From assembly GCF_015477805.1 (NCBI RefSeq), contig NZ_JADLQL010000001.1, positions 496,001-560,000 of the forward strand: a stretch of DNA of 64,000 nucleotides. Reading direction: 5' to 3'. Below, in pieces: positions 25,901-32,523 of the stretch (within the stretch, counting starts at the first letter, position 1; each line of letters opens with the position of its first letter). Made by a program: the position numbers and the translations under genes. This DNA comes from Nocardia flavorosea. GTDB taxonomy: Bacteria > Actinomycetota > Actinomycetes > Mycobacteriales > Mycobacteriaceae. The notes under the pieces are model-generated. The model ran no database searches. It was not told where the DNA came from and saw only the letters and a list, made by a program, of their open reading frames with translations.

Positions 25901-28900
25901 GATACCGACCTCGCCGCCTTCGAACACGCCGACGTCCCCTTCGAACGGGTCGTCGAAGAGCTCAACCCGCAACGCACCGCCGACCGCCACCCCCTGTTCC
26001 AGGTGATGCTCGCCTTCCAAAACCTCACCGGCACCGACATCGAACTCCCCGGCGTCACCGTATCCCGCGCCGACGCCGACACCGGACTGTCCCAATTCGA
26101 CCTGCAACTGATCCTCGCCGACACCTACGACGACGGGGGAGCGGCCAACGGACTCTCCGGAACCCTCACCTACGCCCGCGACCTCTTCGACGAAACCACC
26201 GCCCACACATTCGCCGCGCGACTGCACCGCATCCTCGAAGCCGTCACCGCCGACCCCACGACAACCATCGGCGATATCGACTGGCTCGACGACACCGAAC
26301 ACCACGACCTGACCAACCGAGTCGGCGCACACCCCACCGGCCCCCGCCCGGCCACCCTGCTCCCGGACGTATTCACCGACGCCGTCCACGACAACCCCCA
26401 CGGCCTCGCCCTCATCGCCGACGACACCGAACTCACCTACCAGCAACTCGACACCCGATCCAACCAGCTGGCGCGGCAACTGATCCGGCGCGGCGCCGGA
26501 CCCGACAACCCAGTCCTCGTCGCCACCGGCCGCACCGCCGAAGCGATCATCGCCTGGTGGGCCGTCGTCAAAACCGGCGCACCCTACGTCCCGGTGGACC
26601 CCCGCTATCCCTCCGCCCGGATCGAACAGATGGTCACCGACTCCCACGCCGGCCTCGGCATCACCCGCACCACCACCCGCCCCCAACTCCCCGGCACCGT
26701 CGACTGGCTACTACTCGACTCCCCGGCCGAAAAAACGCGCATCGACAACGAACCCGGCGAACCCGTCACCGACACCGACCGGATCCGGCCACTACACGCC
26801 ACCGACACCGCCTACATCGTGTTCACCTCCGGCTCCACCGGCCGCCCCAAAGGCGTCGCCGTCACCCACACCGGAACCGCCGACTTCATCGCCGCCCAAC
26901 GCAGCGGCACCCCACCGCACCACACCGACCGCATCCTGCACTTCGCCTCACCCTCCTTCGACGCCTCCCTCCTCGAAATCCTGCTCGCCGCCGGCCGCGC
27001 CGCCACCCTCGTCATCGCCCCCACCGGCATCTACGGCGGCGACGAACTCGCCCGATTCCTCCGCACCCACCGCATCACCCACGCCTTCGTCACCCCCGCC
27101 GCCCTCGCCTCCGTCGACCCCACCGGACTCGACGACCTCCACACCGTCATGTCCGGCGGCGACGAAGTCCCCGCCGACCTCATCAACCGGTGGGCCGGCA
27201 CCGACCACGCCGGAACCCGCGAATTCCGAGTCCTCTACGGACCCACCGAAACCACCATGGTCGCCACCGCCACCCGCCCCGTACACCCCGGCGAACGACC
27301 CACCATCGGCACCCCGCTACCCGGTATGCAAGCACTGGTCCTCGACGACCGACTCCGGCCCGCACCCACCGGAGTCACCGGCGAACTGTATCTCGCCGGC
27401 CCCGCCCTGGCCCGCGGCTACCTGAACCGCCCCGCCACCAACGCCGCCCGATTCACCGCCTGCCCCTACGCCGAACCCGGCACCCGCATGTACCGCACCG
27501 GCGACCTCGTCCGCTGGAACACCCACGGCGACCTCGAATTCGTCGGCCGCAACGACTTCCAAGTAAAAATCCGCGGCTACCGCGTCGAACTCGGCGAAAT
27601 CGACACCGCGCTCGGCGCCCAGCCCGATATCGCCTACGCCGTCACCATCCCACGCCGCGACGGCACCGGACCCACCACCCTCGTCTCCTACATCGTCGCC
27701 ACCCCCGGCGCCGAAATCGCCGTCGACGCCCTCACCACCGCACTCACCGACACCCTCCCCGCCTACATGGTGCCCGCCGCGATCATGGTCCTCGACCGGA
27801 TCCCGCTCTCACCCAACGGCAAACTCGACCGCAAAGCCCTCCCCGAACCCGTCCTGCAAACCAAACAATTCCGCGCCCCCACCTCCCCGGTCGAAGAAAT
27901 CGTCGCCGGCATCTTCGCCGACGTCCTCGCCCTCGACCGCGCCGTCGGCGCCGACGACGACTTCTTCGAACTCGGCGGCAACAGCCTCATCGCCACCCGC
28001 GTCGCCGCCCGCATCGGCGCCGCCCTCGACGCAGCCGTACCGGTCGCGATGATCTTCGACGCACCCACCGTCGCCAAACTCGCCGCCCGCGCCGAATCCC
28101 ACGCCGACACCGGACACCTCGCCCTCACCCCACAACCCCGGCCCCCGCACATCCCGCTGTCCTACGCACAGCAGCGCATGTGGTTCCTCAACCGGTTCGA
28201 ACCCGACTCCGCCGCCTACAGCATCCCCATCATCATCCGCCTCACCGGCCACCTCGACACCGACGCCCTGCACCACGCCCTCACCGACGTCATCGACCGG
28301 CACGAAATCCTGCGCACCCACTACCCGCACACCGACGGCGAACCCGCCCAGGTCGTACTCCCCGCCGACCACACCACACCACCCCTGCACCCCATCCCCA
28401 CCGACGACACCGACCTACCCGCCGCACTCGCCGGCTTCGTCGCCACCACCTTCGACGTCACCACCGAAGTACCGGTACGCGCCCGGCTCTACCAGACCGG
28501 ACCCGACACCTGGGTCCTCGCCGTGGTCCTGCACCACATCTGCGGCGACGGATCATCGCTGGCCCCACTGGCCCGCGACATGATGACCGCCTACCAGGCC
28601 CGAATCCACGCCCGCCCACCCGCCTGGACACCACTACCGGTCCAATACGCCGACTACGCCATCTGGCAGCACACCGTCCTGGGCTCCGAACACGACCCCG
28701 ACTCGCTGCTACGCGCACAAATCGACTACTGGACCACCCAACTCGCCGACCTGCCACCACTGCTCGAACTCCCCACCGACCACCCACGGCCCCCGGCCCA
28801 GACCTACACCGGCGCCAACCTCCCACTCACCATCGACGCCGACCTGCACGCCGCACTCGACAAAACCGCGCGCAGCCACAACACCACCCTGTTCATGGTG

Positions 28901-31900
28901 TTCCACGCCGCCCTCGCCGTCACCCTCGGCCGGCTCGCCGCCACCGACGACATCGCCATCGGCACCCCCTACGCCGGACGCGGCGAACCCGAACTCGACG
29001 ACCTCGTCGGCATGTTCGTCAACACCCTCGTCCTCCGCACCCGCCTCACCGGCCACATGACCTTCACCGAACTCCTCGACCACATCCGCGACACAGACCT
29101 CGCCGCCTTCGGGCACGCCGACGTCCCCTTCGAACGCCTCGTCCAAGAACTCAACCCCGTCCGATCCCACGCCCACCACCCCCTGTTCCAGGTGATGCTG
29201 GCCTTCCAGAACCAGGCCGGCACCGAATTCGAACTCCCCGGACTCACCGCCACCGCTGTCGAAGCCGACACCGCGACCTCCCTGTTCGACCTACAGGTCA
29301 CCGTCTCCGACACCTACGACCACACCGGCGCACCCACCGGAATAACCGGCACCATCACCTACGCCACCGACCTGTTCGACCCCGCCACCGCCACCGCAAC
29401 AGCCGACCGCCTCCACCGGATCCTGCGCGCCCTCGCCGACGACCCCACCCAACACATCCACGACGTCGACCTCCTCGACACCACCGAACGAGACGCCGTC
29501 CTGCACCGCTGGAACGCCACCGAACACGCACTCGACCCCGACGAAACCCTCCCCGGCCTGTTCACCCGCGCCGCCACCGCCCACCCCGACCGGCCCGCCG
29601 TCGAATCCGGCCCCCACACCCTCACCTACGCCGAATTCGCCGCCCGCGTCAACCGCCTCGCCCGCTGGCTCATCACCCGCGGCGTCGGCCCCGACACCCT
29701 GGTCGCACTCCGCATGCCCCGATCCCTCGACCAGGTCACCGCCATGTACGCCGTCCACGCCGCCGGCGGCGGATACGTCCCCATCGACCCCACCCACCCC
29801 GCCGACCGCATCGACTACATGCTCACCACCGCCGCCCCCGTCGTCGACCTCACCACCCTCGACGACATCGACCTCACCGGCTACGACGAGACCCCCGTCA
29901 CCGACACCGACCGCCACGCCCCACTACGACCCCACAACACCGCCTACGTCCTGTTCACCTCCGGCTCCACCGGCCGCCCCAAAGGCGTCGCCGTACCGCA
30001 CAGCGCCGTCCTCAACCAATTGCACTGGATCATCGGCACCTACCGGCTCACCGCCGCCGACACCGTCCTACAGAAAACCCCCGCCACCTTCGACGTCTCG
30101 GTGTGGGAACTGTTCGCCACCCTCGCCGTCGGCGCCCGCCTCGTCATCGCCCGACCCGACGGCCACACCGACCCCGCCTACCTCGCCCATATCATCGACG
30201 ACCGGCACATCACCATCACCTCCTTCGTTCCGTCCATGCTCGCCGCCTTCGCCGACGCCGCACCCGAACAATCCCTGACATCCCTGCGGGCACTACTCGT
30301 CGGCGGTGAAGCATTCGGCGCCGACGTAGTCGCCGCCGCCCGCCGCGCCATGCCCCACACCGAACTGCACAACCTCTACGGCCCCACCGAATTCACCCTG
30401 CACGCCACCTCCCACCACGTCACCGACACCGACGACGGCAGCATCCCCATGGGCACACCGGTCTGGAACGTCCGCGCCTACATCCTCGACACCCGCCTAC
30501 GCCCCGTCCCACCCGGAGTGGCAGGAGACCTGTACCTCGCCGGCAACCAGATCGCCCGCGGATACCACGCCCGACCCGGCCTCACCGCGCAACGATTCGT
30601 CCCCGACCCCTTCACCGAGGGCGAACGCATGTACCACACCGGCGACCGCGCCCGCCGCCTGCACACCGGCGAACTCGAATACCTGGGCCGCAACGACTTC
30701 CAGGTCAAACTCCGCGGCCTGCGCATCGAACTCGGCGAAATCGAAGCCGTCCTCGCCGAACACCCCACCGTCGCGCGCGCCATCGCCGCCGTCCACACCT
30801 CCGGCACCGGCGACCGGCTCATCGCCTACCTGGTGCCCACCGCCGGCGCCACCGTCGACACCGACGCCGTCCTCGCCCACGCCGCCGCCGAACTCCCCGG
30901 CTACATGGTGCCCACCACCGTCATGGTGCTCGACACCGTACCGTTCACCGCCTCCGGCAAACTCGACCGCAAACGCCTCCCCGAACCCGAATTCGAGGTA
31001 GGGGAGTTCCGGGCACCCGAATCCTGGCTCGAAGGCGAAGTCGCCCGCGCCTACGGACACGTCCTCGGCGTCGACCGCGTCGGCGCCGACGACGACTTCT
31101 ACGCCCTCGGCGGCAACTCCCTCAAATCGGTACAGGTCGTCAGCGAACTCCGTAAGGAACTCGACTACGAGGTCCCCGTCAGCTGGATCCTGTCCGACCC
31201 CCGGCCCACCGACCTCGCCAAACGCATCGAAACCGGGATGCGCACCGGCCACGCCACCACCGAACCCACCACCCCCGGATTCGAAGTCCTGCTACCCATC
31301 CGCACCACCGGACAGCGGCCACCACTGTTCTGCATCCACCCCGCTTCTGGCCTGGCCTGGAGCTACCGCCCTCTCGGCGAATACCTCACCGCCGACCGCC
31401 CCATCTACGGAATCCAGGCACCGCAACTCACCGGCGACAGCCACGAGACCCCCACCATCGAAGACACCGCCCAGCGGTACTTCGACGAGATCCGCAAGGT
31501 CCAGCCGCACGGCCCCTACCACCTACTCGGCTGGTCCCTCGGCGGCCAGATCGCACACGCGATCGCCGTCGAAATGCGCGCCGCCGGCGAAGAAGTCGCG
31601 CTCCTGGCCCTGCTGGACGCCGAAGCCGACGGATTCGACCGCTCCGCCGTCACCACCGTGACCGCCGGGGAACTGGTCGCCAACCTCGGCCCCGTCCTGG
31701 GTATCGATTTCGTCCCCACCGACGCCACCGCCGAACAAGCCGCCGCACTGATCGAACAAAACCTGGGGGAGGGGATCGGCATCGACGCCACCCTCATCCA
31801 GCGCATGACCGACGCCTACAACCAGTCGATCCAGGCGGCCGCAGATTGGCAACCCCGGGTACTCGACAGCGACATGCTGTACTTCACCGCCACTCGCGAA

Positions 31901-32074
31901 CGCCGCGCCGACGCCACCGGCCACCAGGGCTGGGAACCAGCGGTCCGCGGCCACATCACCGACATCGATATCGACGCCACCCACCTCGCAATGACCGAAC
32001 CCGCCGTGCTGGCCCACATCGCCCACGTCCTGAACGAACAACTCGATCGAGAGGCCCCCCGGCAGAACGGATGA
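13940..32074 (+). CDS. Five-module nonribosomal peptide synthetase
   Basis: A single polypeptide of about 6,044 residues. Domains in order are C-A-T-E, C-A-T, C-A-T, C-A-T and C-A-T-TE, so the predicted product is a five-residue peptide released by the terminal thioesterase. Phosphopantetheine serines are near residues 1038, 2568, 3621, 4682 and 5727, all in GGDS or GGNS motifs. The N-terminal C domain resembles the EntF condensation domain (an intact HHIVLDG near residue 181), which suggests an acyl donor from a separate carrier protein. GTG 13940 is preferred over GTG 13877 because GGAGG lies at 13931-13935 and the repeat at 13886 would then be untranslated. No MbtH, PPTase or tailoring gene is adjacent. 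The product is not recognised. Confidence 0.95.
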   Translation: MTQSKRNLDSSREQSVSAPGGAAEVPGNSARSHNGNGNGNGAGPGPRPGGALRLSAAQRGIWFAQHLAGSSPISVAQYVEIAGALDIDVLVAACETAGHEFGSAYVRLAEIEGEPYQFVDERLPSPVSVLDLRGYDDPVATAHDLMVRDYSAPLDLHSDRLMKCVVFQVGPDHYLWYQRAHHIVLDGFAAVTMLQRITELYNAWRAGEQAPDSSAKDLSEIVDQDLAYRGSPRFDNDRNYWTEHLDGAPPVVSLAGRVGKPTIHPALVSADLPENTARLLDRVVTDRGTSVTPVVVAAFATYLARMTGSDEVLLSLPVSGRHSAVLRRSGGMVANVVPLRVPVAGRDTGDVIDLVQSELTSALRRQRYRQEDIFHDMGIARDETASFGPAVNLMMVDNEIVLGSTTGRLHVLTSGPTADLFVNIYPGAGRDSTQIDFQGNPNIYSGDELATHHARFLMFLHEFLAGGPEHPVSTLPLLEPAERTALLPVRGPESTGDRLLPDILTAGAHRDLTATAVTTTTDTLTYRDLDTRSSQLARYLIGRGCGPGTAVAITLHRSAESIVAAWAVAKCGAAIVQIDPDYPAKRIEHMVADSDARVVITLDALRDRLPDTAPVLILDDPATRQGCAVSDDGPVTDTDRLRPLRVADLAYITYTSGSTGTPKGVQVTHRGLANLITDRSDTYGMNPRSQVSYALSPAFDASFEQFLTCFGNGATLVVVPPEVIGGDRLTQLLADRHITHLTLTPAMLATVDPHPLTDLQVVVVGGDVCPPHVIERWSAHCAMFNEYGPTETTVTAAGARIRPGHDLTVGGPVRGVAAMVLDRALQPVPAGTAGELYLTGPGLARGYNRRFTDTAARFVADPYSGRGQRMYRTGDLARWTIQDSGVSLELLGRSDFQVKIRGYRIEPGEIDAALTAHPDVDLSVTVPVHNNAGATVLASYVVPVDDHRADPAQLQRFARESLPPHMVPAVIMPLDRLPVNAFGKLDRAALPEPEFGAAPAGRAPETAREILMAGLFSEILGVPQVGADDSFFALGGDSILSIQLVARAKAVGLGFSTQDVFEHKTVAALAAMATEAGGAPQLRELPGGGTGPIPLAPIVHAMLDRGHYDRFAQATLVELPDRIDPGHLVRALQTLLDRHDMLRATLHRTASGDHRLDVAAPGSVDAATVLTHTTLPDRDATEVDRQLQAAADRLDPATGVLVQAVRMQDGAGTGPDLLWLVVHHLAVDAVSWRILLADLAHTWLQVSTGEDPQPGAGTTSVRRWVHGLTERAAARRPAELPHWREVLAGGERLLGSRPLDPERDVMAGAGRIRLRIPADITEAVLTTLPARFHGSANDPLLAALALALAQWRNRRGGDPAGPELISLEGHGREEQAVPGADLSATVGWFTTRFPVRLEMSGVDLDDAFAGGPAAGSAIKQVKEQLRAVPDNGIGYGMLRYLDPVGSAELGSTPEPQISFNYLGRVGVRDHSGAWTPTTEFTSLTATTDPRMALPAVLDVNAIAEAGPDGLELDATWEFAQNIVSAGEIAELADLWAAALHGLAAHLHTEPAGGFTPSDFPLVPVTQDVIDGWSREFPAMTDVWPLTALQTGLLFHTRYDRDGDDSYIVQATLTLAGEVDQQRMRQAAQTLIDRHDSLRTAFVETADGPRQIVLHGVRADWRVTDLRGHDPAARDRELRRRTTEAAAPFDPARPPLLRFQLLRTGTSEYRLLITNHHLVLDGWSMPLLIHQLLVLYTNDGDGGELAAPRSFRDYLQWLHTQDDAAATAAWQRMLAGVEHPTRVTGRPDRTGSAPSGEAGLDLDPATAAAVLDLGRSHGVTAGTAIQVAWAMLLATRTGTSDVVFGNTVSHRPPQLLGVEHMVGLFINTLPVRVRLDPRETVGDLLTRVQSEQAAMLEHRHIGLAELQRATGIADMFDTVTVLESYPLDREGLARDLAAAGLQLIDLDAQDATPYPLSLQVTPPRPTGDDDPGAYTVTLRYATDRFDTEQATAVLRQFEQILTRLVTDPGTRTAAITPGHDPGEPLPATGGPAVPERTLHDILTATADRYPDAAAVRSGDTTLTYRELQQRAGDLAARLTGHGARPETFVALALPRSIDLVVAIWAVAHTGAAFIPLDPANPTERLARMLTDAGSTLGVTTGPTAAHLPGTVDWLTLDDTPHTPPPAPAQPATPAGTAYLIFTSGSTGTPKAVQVPHRGLADIVAAHTDAFGADTTSTVLQVASPGFDASVSELLLAHGNGACLLIAPPDVYGGPDLTELLRSEHVTHAIITPSVLNTMDPARLPDLTTIAVVGEATGTDTVNRWAPGRRLMNHYGPTETTIWATGSTALQPREPVTIGGPIRGVSVAVLDMWLRPVPAGVAGELYLGGPGLAHGYAGRPATTAARFVADPHAAHGERLYRTGDAVRWIPGRTGPELEYLGRTDQQVKIHGLRIEPGEIDTELTRHPAVAGAATVTRTGPTGEPILVSYVVAAPGATLDTTALHNQLDRTLAHYMNPAAIVELGRMPVTATGKIDRKALQHYEFTAPDTTGRAPADPAEQLIADLFAQVLNVDSANVSADSNFFALGGDSIVSMRLVALAKAAGLILTPREVFEGKTPAALAATARRDTPATDTDDTRSPLIALDDSETAALRREYPGLADVWPLSPMQSGIHFHSTFTGDTHTRTADNYTVQTAIDLTGEIDTGRLHRATQALIDRHDILRAAFTETTAGPRQIVLRHADTDFREIDLTTDPRPATDIAAADAATGFDLTAPPLIRFTLLHLEPGVHRLLVTNHHVILDGWSMPLLMGELLENYGAPERIGTTGPAPSYRDYLTWLRRQDPATSKAAWAHEYADVDSPTRVARGTGAAGPAAEVNADLPADLHSALREVAADTAVTVNTAIAAAWALNLRVLTGDTDVIFGSAVSGRPPELPDVDRALGMFLNTIPVRVRLDPAQTLHDLLTGIQEQHARMLDHHYIGLPEIQRSAGVTELFDTAIAYQSFPVDRPALQQLVDSAGLRVGDITGVDATPFPLSLVVAPTGDGSPGLRISLRFLTGEFDATRAYHILTRFVDALTRIAREPATRLGTLALPGAPAPTHPDTAHHTPDTLAGILTATAAATPGAVAAHYGGTTLTYRELDEQSNRLARALLRRGAHPDRITAIALPRSLHGVVALWAAAKAGTPFVPIDPNLPAGRIEFLLSDSAAQLGITDTATTPNLPDGIDWLIVDNEPDRRNLAAESPQPITDTDRGTALHPDRNAYVIYTSGSTGTPKGVLVGHRALTDVVAAQHRTLHVDENSTVLQVASPSFDANLFELLMAHGSGARLVIAPPDVYGGRELADLIRREHITHAVITPSALATIPTDDLPGLRVLATAGEPVGPELVERWAPGRTMINLYGPSETTIWATAGELVTTAPIGIGRPVGPVAATVLDTWLRPVPNGATGELYLFGPGLAEGYIDRPGLTAARFIACPFAPDGARMYRTGDIVRRNPGGDLEFVGRNDFQVKVRGSRVELGEIDAVLSARPDITFATTLAHTGDGGPARLVSYVVPAPEATVSVETLTDALADALPTYMVPAAIIVLDDVPLTAHGKLDRDRLPEPVFTTREYRAPATPAEKLVADTYAQVLDVHQVGADDNFFALGGDSLSASLAVARIGAALDIRIPVRVLFEAPTVADLAHHTTTQRGGHRIPLTARPHPEPIPLSLAQQRMWFLNRFEPQSAAYNIPVMLRLTGHLDTAALRAALTDVTARHEVLRTIYPETAGEPRQQILTDPEPPLHTVPADPATLTDTVTAFIRTGFDVTTEVPLRIGLFDLGTGEYMLVLVVHHIAGDGQSMGPLARDVVTAYAARAAGHAPHWQPLPVQYADYALWQRDVLGAADDPESLLSTQLRYWRDTLTDAPDRLDLPTDRPRPPVASLTGGRIPIDIDTGLHTRLRELAHTHGTSLFMVMHAALAATLGRLSGSDDIVIGTPIAGRGEPGLDDLVGMFVNTLALRTPLDTGEPFTDHLTRTRDTDLAAFEHADVPFERVVEELNPQRTADRHPLFQVMLAFQNLTGTDIELPGVTVSRADADTGLSQFDLQLILADTYDDGGAANGLSGTLTYARDLFDETTAHTFAARLHRILEAVTADPTTTIGDIDWLDDTEHHDLTNRVGAHPTGPRPATLLPDVFTDAVHDNPHGLALIADDTELTYQQLDTRSNQLARQLIRRGAGPDNPVLVATGRTAEAIIAWWAVVKTGAPYVPVDPRYPSARIEQMVTDSHAGLGITRTTTRPQLPGTVDWLLLDSPAEKTRIDNEPGEPVTDTDRIRPLHATDTAYIVFTSGSTGRPKGVAVTHTGTADFIAAQRSGTPPHHTDRILHFASPSFDASLLEILLAAGRAATLVIAPTGIYGGDELARFLRTHRITHAFVTPAALASVDPTGLDDLHTVMSGGDEVPADLINRWAGTDHAGTREFRVLYGPTETTMVATATRPVHPGERPTIGTPLPGMQALVLDDRLRPAPTGVTGELYLAGPALARGYLNRPATNAARFTACPYAEPGTRMYRTGDLVRWNTHGDLEFVGRNDFQVKIRGYRVELGEIDTALGAQPDIAYAVTIPRRDGTGPTTLVSYIVATPGAEIAVDALTTALTDTLPAYMVPAAIMVLDRIPLSPNGKLDRKALPEPVLQTKQFRAPTSPVEEIVAGIFADVLALDRAVGADDDFFELGGNSLIATRVAARIGAALDAAVPVAMIFDAPTVAKLAARAESHADTGHLALTPQPRPPHIPLSYAQQRMWFLNRFEPDSAAYSIPIIIRLTGHLDTDALHHALTDVIDRHEILRTHYPHTDGEPAQVVLPADHTTPPLHPIPTDDTDLPAALAGFVATTFDVTTEVPVRARLYQTGPDTWVLAVVLHHICGDGSSLAPLARDMMTAYQARIHARPPAWTPLPVQYADYAIWQHTVLGSEHDPDSLLRAQIDYWTTQLADLPPLLELPTDHPRPPAQTYTGANLPLTIDADLHAALDKTARSHNTTLFMVFHAALAVTLGRLAATDDIAIGTPYAGRGEPELDDLVGMFVNTLVLRTRLTGHMTFTELLDHIRDTDLAAFGHADVPFERLVQELNPVRSHAHHPLFQVMLAFQNQAGTEFELPGLTATAVEADTATSLFDLQVTVSDTYDHTGAPTGITGTITYATDLFDPATATATADRLHRILRALADDPTQHIHDVDLLDTTERDAVLHRWNATEHALDPDETLPGLFTRAATAHPDRPAVESGPHTLTYAEFAARVNRLARWLITRGVGPDTLVALRMPRSLDQVTAMYAVHAAGGGYVPIDPTHPADRIDYMLTTAAPVVDLTTLDDIDLTGYDETPVTDTDRHAPLRPHNTAYVLFTSGSTGRPKGVAVPHSAVLNQLHWIIGTYRLTAADTVLQKTPATFDVSVWELFATLAVGARLVIARPDGHTDPAYLAHIIDDRHITITSFVPSMLAAFADAAPEQSLTSLRALLVGGEAFGADVVAAARRAMPHTELHNLYGPTEFTLHATSHHVTDTDDGSIPMGTPVWNVRAYILDTRLRPVPPGVAGDLYLAGNQIARGYHARPGLTAQRFVPDPFTEGERMYHTGDRARRLHTGELEYLGRNDFQVKLRGLRIELGEIEAVLAEHPTVARAIAAVHTSGTGDRLIAYLVPTAGATVDTDAVLAHAAAELPGYMVPTTVMVLDTVPFTASGKLDRKRLPEPEFEVGEFRAPESWLEGEVARAYGHVLGVDRVGADDDFYALGGNSLKSVQVVSELRKELDYEVPVSWILSDPRPTDLAKRIETGMRTGHATTEPTTPGFEVLLPIRTTGQRPPLFCIHPASGLAWSYRPLGEYLTADRPIYGIQAPQLTGDSHETPTIEDTAQRYFDEIRKVQPHGPYHLLGWSLGGQIAHAIAVEMRAAGEEVALLALLDAEADGFDRSAVTTVTAGELVANLGPVLGIDFVPTDATAEQAAALIEQNLGEGIGIDATLIQRMTDAYNQSIQAAADWQPRVLDSDMLYFTATRERRADATGHQGWEPAVRGHITDIDIDATHLAMTEPAVLAHIAHVLNEQLDREAPRQNG
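14090..18570 (+). other. NRPS module 1: C-A-T-E
   Basis: The EntF-like C domain ends near 15350. The A domain (about 15437-16910) has core TSGSTGTPKG at residue 655 and FDASFEQ at the substrate pocket. The T domain has GGDSI. The E domain (about 17200-18560) has HHLAVDAVS, GHGRE and NYLGR motifs, so residue 1 should be converted to the D form. Hand alignment to GrsA gives pocket residues D-A-E-T-V-G-E-V-T, a code I cannot assign. Confidence 0.85.
18600..21780 (+). other. NRPS module 2: C-A-T
   Basis: The C domain begins with VWPLTALQTGLLFH and has HHLVLDG, the type that accepts a D-configured donor, as expected after an E domain. The A domain pocket reads D-A-S-I-A-V-H-I-W by hand alignment. 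The T domain carries GGDSI, the form usually seen before E domains, yet no E domain follows. Confidence 0.85.
21790..24920 (+). other. NRPS module 3: C-A-T
   Basis: The C domain again has the D-donor style start (VWPLSPMQSGIHFH) and HHVILDG, although module 2 has no epimerase. The A domain pocket reads D-A-F-V-A-A-L-I-W, suggesting a bulky hydrophobic residue. The T domain is GGDSL. Confidence 0.85.
24346..24381 (+). repeat. 36-base exact repeat, NRPS A3 copy (partner 27526-27561)
   Basis: The same 36 bases, encoding part of DLEFVGRNDFQ in adenylation domain A8 motif regions, occur at 24346-24381 and 27526-27561. Identity includes silent positions, which points to recent duplication or gene conversion between modules 3 and 4. 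Confidence 0.75.
24950..28120 (+). other. NRPS module 4: C-A-T
   Basis: The C domain is of the L-donor type (PLSLAQQRMWFLNRFEP, HHIAGDG). The A domain pocket reads D-A-L-F-M-G-L-M-V, hydrophobic. The T domain is GGNSL. Parts of this module are almost identical in DNA to modules 3 and 5. Confidence 0.85.
24986..25021 (+). repeat. 36-base exact repeat, NRPS C4 copy (partner 28169-28204)
   Basis: Identical 36-base segments encoding QQRMWFLNRFEP lie at the start of condensation domains 4 and 5 (24986-25021 and 28169-28204). Together with the A3/A4 repeat, this indicates module-level duplication or conversion. Confidence 0.75.
28140..31240 (+). other. NRPS module 5: C-A-T
   Basis: The C domain is of the L-donor type (PLSYAQQRMWFLNRFEP, HHICGDG). 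The A domain differs in style from the others: it has FDVSVWE and SFVPSMLAAF like EntF, and its pocket reads D-V-W-S-L-G-L-L-H. The T domain is GGNSL. Confidence 0.85.
31285..32071 (+). other. NRPS thioesterase domain
   Basis: A type I alpha/beta-hydrolase thioesterase of about 260 residues with the nucleophile elbow GWSLGG (Ser near residue 5866), an acidic residue in LLDAEADG and a histidine in DATHLAM. It releases the peptide by hydrolysis or cyclisation; which of the two cannot be told. Confidence 0.85.
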
Positions 32075-32185
32075 CAACCCCCGTGTGCGGTCCGTCCGGG
32101 ACCTCCATACCGGGGCTGTGCCCGCCTGTTCAGATGCCGTCCTCGAACTTTCCGGCAGTCCGCCGGGAACCTGACCGGACCTCGG

Positions 32186-32482
32186 TCACTCGCGTCCTTC
32201 GACGATGCGGAAGTCGCGCTCGAAGCCGTCGGGAAGTTCGGCCAGCGCCTTCTGGTAGGCCGCGCTCGCCCGTGCGGCGACCGCCTGTTCGAAGCTGTCG
32301 AACTCGATCAGGACGACGCGCTCGGCGATTCCGGCTTCGTGTGCGTCGATCCGGCTGCCGATGCCGGCCAGCACCCGCCCGCCCGCGGCCGCGACGGCTA
32401 GACCTGCCAGTTCGTTGTAGACATCAAACCTCTCAGGGTCCTCGATAGTGGGGTAGACGCTGACCCAGTAGCCCTTGGGCAT
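32186..32482 (-). CDS. DUF1330 family protein
   Basis: A 98-residue protein of the DUF1330 (ferredoxin-like, dimeric alpha-beta barrel) family. It begins with KGYWVSVYPTIEDPERFDVY, which is characteristic, and ends with a conserved strand after FDSFEQAVAA. The function is unknown. It is convergent with the NRPS and 41 bases from the MFS gene, and may share transcripts with the MarR-MFS pair. Confidence 0.8.
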   Translation of the reverse strand: MPKGYWVSVYPTIEDPERFDVYNELAGLAVAAAGGRVLAGIGSRIDAHEAGIAERVVLIEFDSFEQAVAARASAAYQKALAELPDGFERDFRIVEGRE

Positions 32483-32523
32483 GGAAACCTCCAGTGTTGG
32501 GTTTAATACATCGGGGTGGTCTT

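Noticed and set aside
23395..30309. A 2,304-codon open frame in another frame of the NRPS gene
   Set aside because: Its product is almost only Arg, Pro, His, Thr and Gly, has no domains, and mirrors the strong C bias at third positions of the NRPS gene. It is a shadow of biased codon use.
13940..32074. NRPS as a nocobactin or other known siderophore enzyme
   Set aside because: No salicylate synthase, cyclisation domains, MbtH, lysine or ornithine hydroxylase or siderophore transport genes are near, and the module order does not fit.
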